This document shows positions 60,365-64,000 of a stretch of DNA of 64,000 nucleotides, piece after piece. Where the stretch lies: assembly GCA_027475525.1 (NCBI GenBank), contig JAMWFC010000122.1, positions 1,240,001 through 1,304,000 of the forward strand. Reading direction: 5' to 3'. The translations under genes were made by a program, and so were the position numbers. Below the pieces are notes generated by a model that searched no databases, was not told the origin of the DNA, and worked only from the letters and a program-made list of their open reading frames with translations. The stretch comes from Macrolepiota albuminosa. Lineage: Eukaryota > Basidiomycota > Agaricomycetes > Agaricales > Agaricaceae. Position 1 is the stretch's first letter. Each line of letters begins with the position of its first letter.

Positions 60365-60700
60365 GTGTCTGTGGTGTAGTGGAATATTTCCAATTGGTAT
60401 TCCTTGTATCTTGCAGTAGGTGGGTTCGACTCCCACTAGTGCATTGACATCAAACTGTTGAGAATTTCAATTGGTATTCCTTGTATCTTGCAGTAGGTGG
60501 GTTCGACTCCCACTAGTGCATTGACATCAAACTGTTGAGAATTTTTGACTACACACAGAATATTAGACTGATGTTTATTTACACCATAGCAGTATACAGT
60601 AAGTATTGGTGGTCTAGTGGAATATTATCCATTGGTATTTATTGTGTCTTGCAGTAGGTGGGTTTGATTCCCACTAGTGCATTTATTTCAAACTGTCTAG
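60365..60700 (+). repeat. Two tandem SINE-like tRNA-derived repeats
   Basis: Two units, at 60365 and 60600, share an A-box-like TGGTGTAGTGG / TGGTCTAGTGG, then TTGCAGTAGGTGGGTTCGAC (B box GGTTCGA) or GGTTTGA, then CCCACTAGTGCATT. Each is preceded by AATATTAGACTGAT...TTTACACCATAG, which also occurs once more near 60262. The tRNA-like T arm (GTGGG/CCCAC) is perfect. The first unit contains a 77-bp duplication. Confidence 0.6.
60391..60544 (+). repeat. 77-bp tandem duplication in the SINE-like repeat
   Basis: Adjacent copies with period 77 covering the B box, with slight differences at the edges. The neighbouring unit at 60600 has the segment once. Confidence 0.9.
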
Positions 60701-60874
60701 AATTTTTGACTTGCTCAGCTAATTGTTATTTACTAAACTGTAAAATAAACAAAGTAAGGTTTATCAAGCAATAAATCAAACTTCTTTTGTAATTTAAACA
60801 GGGTCACATAATATCTATTTTCAGAACTTGCTTCATGTAAAGATCTCGTCCATTTTTTTAATCCTCCATCCGCC

Positions 60875-62837
60875 ATGTCTAATGAAGAACTCCACCAACA
60901 GGTTGTTAACGCAGATGTTTGAATATTATACCTTGCTCTCAGAGGAGACCTGCATCAACTCAAAGGACAGCAGAAGGACCTGGTAAGATGCAAGCACTCC
61001 TGCCTAATAGACATGCACTAATAGTCATCCTGTAGACTGACATGTGGTTGATGGTTAGGCAGGTCAAGGATGACAAGAAACTCCTCCTTGAAGCCAGGAG
61101 AAGTTTCATCAACAAAGTTATCCCGCTACTCCAGAGCAAGCTTTCTGACGAGGATATGACCAGGTGGTTGAAGGACACTGTGAAGAAATGGACCCAGAGG
61201 AGCAGAAAGGGGGAAGAACCAAGTGGGGGTGAAGAACAACCTGATCCATTGACCAAGGCCAGTCTATCAACGGCACCAGCACAAGATTCATCTGATCCAT
61301 CACTAATTCTGAAGAAGAGAAAATGACTGAATCCTCCAGCAGCAAGAGATTTGTCTGGTCTGTTGTCAAATTTCAAGAAGCCAAAATGGGTGACCTATAT
61401 ATTAGTCAATGTCCTCCTGATACCTATCATCGACAGAAAGAGCAGGAGGATGAGGATGAGGATGAGGATAAAGAGGAAGAGGAAGAGGAAGAACAAGAGG
61501 GCAGGATACCAAAGGGGAAAATTACTGGAGAGATGCTGTTGGGCAGGTATCTGAGGACAGCACCTTGTCATGAGGGTCAGCACATCAACCCCCCTTGCCA
61601 ATATTGCACAAGTAAGTGGCTACAGTGTGTCAGGACAAAGGGCGGCATGAGGGTCAGCACATCAACCCCCCTTGCCAATATTGCACAAGTAAGTGGCTAC
61701 AGTGTGTCAGGACAAAGGGCGGCACCATATGCAATTCCTGCCAGCTCATTCACAAATGAACATGCAGCCTGACAATTGTCAAGAAAACCATCAAGCCCGG
61801 CAACAAGGGAAAGAGAAAAAAACCACTGAGAAAGAAGTTAGTGACAATTATTGAGAGTGATGACGGTATGAAACTTTTTTCCTGCTCAAATAGCTAACCA
61901 ATAGTTAGCAGATGAACCAGCCAGTCCAATTGTGGGACCATCAAAACCATCTATTCATCCATCCCAACCTTCAACCTTTAACCGCCCAGTGGATCCTCTT
62001 CTGGTCAAGGAAAAGGGCAAGGAGCGGGCAATGGAGTCTAGTCACAGTGAGGATATTGTGGCTGATGTAATGGCAGGGATGGAGAGCTGTTTGGACAGGA
62101 TGGAGAATGGGTTCCAGGAAGCATTGTGGAATGTTGGAGATCAGGTGCAGGACAGGTTTGTCACAGCTAAGGAGAGCTGGTTACCACATATTGAGGACTT
62201 CTTCTGTTGCTACCAGACTCAAGTCAAAATGCTCAGTGGCCACATAGAAACCCTGCAAACCAATGTTTTTCTTGCAGGTGAGATGCTTGCATCTCACGAC
62301 AGATAGATCTGTCAGATGGAAGAGCAGATCCACCATATTTGGGGTATGGTTGACACTTTGCAGAGTCGACTTCACATCTCCACTCATTTCTCTAGTCTGT
62401 CAGCTCATGATGATGTGGCAATGCATCCAACAGGGCACAGTGGACTTAGACCCATTATTGAAGAGGAAGAAACCACTCCTGACCCCACTGCTGACCAATC
62501 CCCTGCCACTGCTGATGTATCTGTTCCCACTGGTGACACCTCTGCCCTTGCCACTAACCAATCCCATCACGCTGCTGACTTATCCGCTCTCACCGTTGCT
62601 CCATCCCTGCTTCAACAAACATCTTCAGGGACATCTCCTGCACAAACATCTCCGTTACTCCTTCAACTATCTTCTGTCCCTCTGCCAGTCCCTGCCAAGG
62701 ACCCTCTCCCTGGCCCAAGAGGGATGGGCTTGCAGCAACTCCCAAAGTAGTTGGCTGCCAATGCAATGGACCCGATCATCCAGTCAGCTTACTGAGAGAC
62801 AGAAGGCAATAGAAGACAAGTGAAGATGGACAGTTGA
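60875..62837 (+). pseudogene. Multi-exon pseudogene with Zn2Cys6-like cysteine cluster
   Basis: Starts MSNEELHQQ at 60875. Exon 1 ends at 60982; a 53-nt GT-AG intron runs 60983-61035. Exon 2 has a helical region, then after a frameshift near 61322 an acidic Glu/Asp run and RIPKGKITGEMLLGR. Next come the cysteines: C-x2-C-x6-C-x8-C-x2-C-x7-C, within the Zn(II)2Cys6 range, then a Lys-rich stretch. A likely intron is 61866-61904, though the phase does not match. The last exon has a helical MESCLDRMENGFQEAL segment and a Ser/Thr/Pro-rich tail. Stops at 60920, 61757, 62304, 62748 and 62793 each fit one C-to-T change. A 77-bp duplication (61569) also breaks the frame. It may be a nuclear protein by analogy; function unknown. 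Confidence 0.68.
61569..61722 (+). repeat. 77-bp tandem duplication across the cysteine cluster
   Basis: Adjacent copies with period 77. It repeats the first half of the cysteine cluster. Deleting one copy joins TKGG to TICNSC in frame. Confidence 0.92.
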
Positions 62838-63507
62838 TTACTCTACAGTGATTTTTCTTGTTATGATAGACATTGACATTGCTACATTTTTGTAACACTA
62901 TAATTTACAAAAATGTAATGTAACATTTTCCCCTTCTCCACATCAATGACAGTGGACTGGTCAAATGACCTTAGTGCAGCTGCTACTCCTTTTTGCTGAT
63001 GTAGACATATCAATGTATCAAGCTGCATCCTCCTGTAGCATTTGTGCTTGAGACTTGCAGGGTTGCTTGGAATTTGTTGACAATTGGTTAGGCAATGCTT
63101 TGCCCTTCTTTTGGTTTTGTAATGCAGGCCTTCCCTCACCTTCAAATTGGTCATTGTCCTCATCTTGAAGAATGTTGAGCACCCTTCTTGACACTCTATA
63201 TCTAGAGGAACCATCACTAGGGCCATTAATTGGAGGGTCTGGATGGCTCCATCCTCTTTGTTGTAAGAGGTGGATAGTAGTGGCATTTACCACTGCTGTA
63301 TCATCACCACATTCATCATGAACAGATTCATCGTAAGCAGACTCATTATGAGCAGACTTGTCATGAGTAGAAGCTGATATATTTGGTTAGGATTCATTGT
63401 GAACTGTGGATCTGTTGTGGCGCTGAGGCTATGGAGTGTACAGTGAGTGCAAGACAGGGGGTTCCTCCTGTAAGTCAGGCAGTGGTGTGTATGGTATGCT
63501 AGGTGAC
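62838..63507 (-). other. Unassigned sequence with a minus-strand coding-like stretch
   Basis: A minus-strand frame from about 63370 to 63018 reads repeated (H/Y)(D/N)ESA-type units, then SDGSSRYRVSRRVL and QFEGEGRPALQNQKKGK. No domain is recognised and no start or splice sites are convincing. Confidence 0.3.
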
Positions 63508-63838
63508 TGTAAGGGCGACCTCCAGAGGTTGTGGCACTATCACACAACTGGCAGAGGGAAATCCAAAGTGTATTAGAGCCAGTAACAACAGTACAATCAA
63601 TAACTAATCACCTGGCAGAGGAAAATCCAAAGAGAACAAGTCTAAGGATTTCTCTGCCAGTGCGGCACATCAGTATGGGGGCAAAAAGGCGTGGGAGCAA
63701 CTGTACAGTATCCAACAGCTAGCTCTGGGAGGCTTGGAGAACTCCGGGGCATGGGAAATGCTCCGGAGTTCTCCGGAATTCTGGAAAAGGAAATTGTGAT
63801 CAGACAACAAGCAGAGTAAAGCGAGGAGTCCCCTGACA
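63508..63838 (-). repeat. 3' LTR of a family-D element running off the window
   Basis: 331 bp, TGTAAGGGCG...CCCCTGACA on the plus strand. Both ends match D1, but the middle is shorter and different. On its right are TCACCCCCCC (a polypurine tract on the minus strand) and an ORF end. It is therefore a 3' LTR of a minus-strand element, not a solo LTR. Confidence 0.8.
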
Positions 63839-63850
63839 TCACCCCCCCTT
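63839..63850 (-). other. Polypurine tract of the family-D element
   Basis: Minus strand: GGGGGGG followed by TGA directly before the LTR, the same form as in family A. This suggests D and A are related chromovirus families. Confidence 0.65.
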
Positions 63851-64000
63851 CTAGGGTGCGGCGTCTCGACGTGCTGGATAGAAGAACTTGCGGATGGCCT
63901 GATCCACTAGAGAAAGGGGGTAAACTCCCCGTATGGTTTGCGGAGCATCAGGGTGCAGGCGGTAGAAGTCCTGGATGAGAGCCAGGGCATGGAAGTCTTC
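63851..64000 (-). CDS. C-terminal end of a family-D element protein (partial)
   Basis: An open minus-strand frame enters from the window edge and ends at TAG 63851-63853, about 49 codons. It includes ALIQDFYRLHPDAPQTIRGV and IRKFFYPARRDAAP. The stop lies next to the polypurine tract, so this is the last sense ORF of the element. It matches neither the A chromodomain nor B2 ORF3 and I do not recognise it. The frame has no stops and keeps CpG, so this element may be young. Confidence 0.6.
   Translation of the reverse strand, partial: EDFHALALIQDFYRLHPDAPQTIRGVYPLSLVDQAIRKFFYPARRDAAP

Noticed and set aside
61440..61500. GAGGATGAGGAT-type repeat as a microsatellite feature
   Set aside because: It encodes the acidic Glu/Asp run of the pseudogene, so it is counted as part of that gene.

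Overview
The window looks like heterochromatic, transposon-dense DNA from a filamentous fungus, most likely an agaricomycete basidiomycete. The signs are chromodomain-bearing Ty3/gypsy (chromovirus) elements, 40-78 nt GT-AG introns, GC-rich young copies beside AT-rich decayed copies, and a relic of a fungal Qc-SNARE gene. I cannot name the species. Almost everything is LTR retrotransposon, much of it nested.

Layout, using my own family letters. A decayed family-B element (B1, from 1220) carries a family-D solo LTR (2172-2669). It is split by a decayed family-A element on the minus strand (A1, 3305-28683). A1 is itself split by a second D solo LTR (5920-6418) and by element C (12831-27076). 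Inside C sits a young, full-length family-A element (A2, 13126-23963). Most of these nestings are proved by 5-bp target duplications and by the broken host reading frame resuming on the other side. Then come a family-A solo LTR (28865-29649), a nearly complete 11.5-kb family-B element on the minus strand (B2, 29948-41443), and a fragment of another chromovirus (41455-42098). The frameshifted remains of a syntaxin-8-like SNARE gene follow (42405-43492). From 44 to 60 kb there are further decayed LTRs (families A, D, F, G, J) and a truncated family-A element (A4, 46264-51923). The right end holds tRNA-derived SINE-like repeats (56.9-60.7 kb), a multi-exon pseudogene with a Zn2Cys6-like cysteine cluster (60875-62837), and the 3' end of a family-D element running off the window (63508-64000).

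How the genes work together. Family A encodes a single gag-pol polyprotein with two tandem aspartic-protease domains, and a chromodomain at the end. It also carries, antisense between pol and the 3' LTR, a five-exon gene that splices to an uninterrupted 500-codon frame with a Zn2Cys6-like cluster and a coiled coil. Its primer-binding site is a perfect 13-nt complement of the predicted mRNA 5' end, as in self-priming Tf1/sushi elements. Family B has a gag-pol and a large third ORF of unknown function. Element C is a short relative that keeps only the Gag N-terminus joined in frame to that third ORF.

A caution for every gene model: ten tandem duplications of exactly 77 bp are scattered over unrelated sequences. 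Removing them puts the gag-pol frames of A2 and B2 and the 61-kb pseudogene back in register. I read them as unmerged contig overlaps from an assembler using k=77, not biology.
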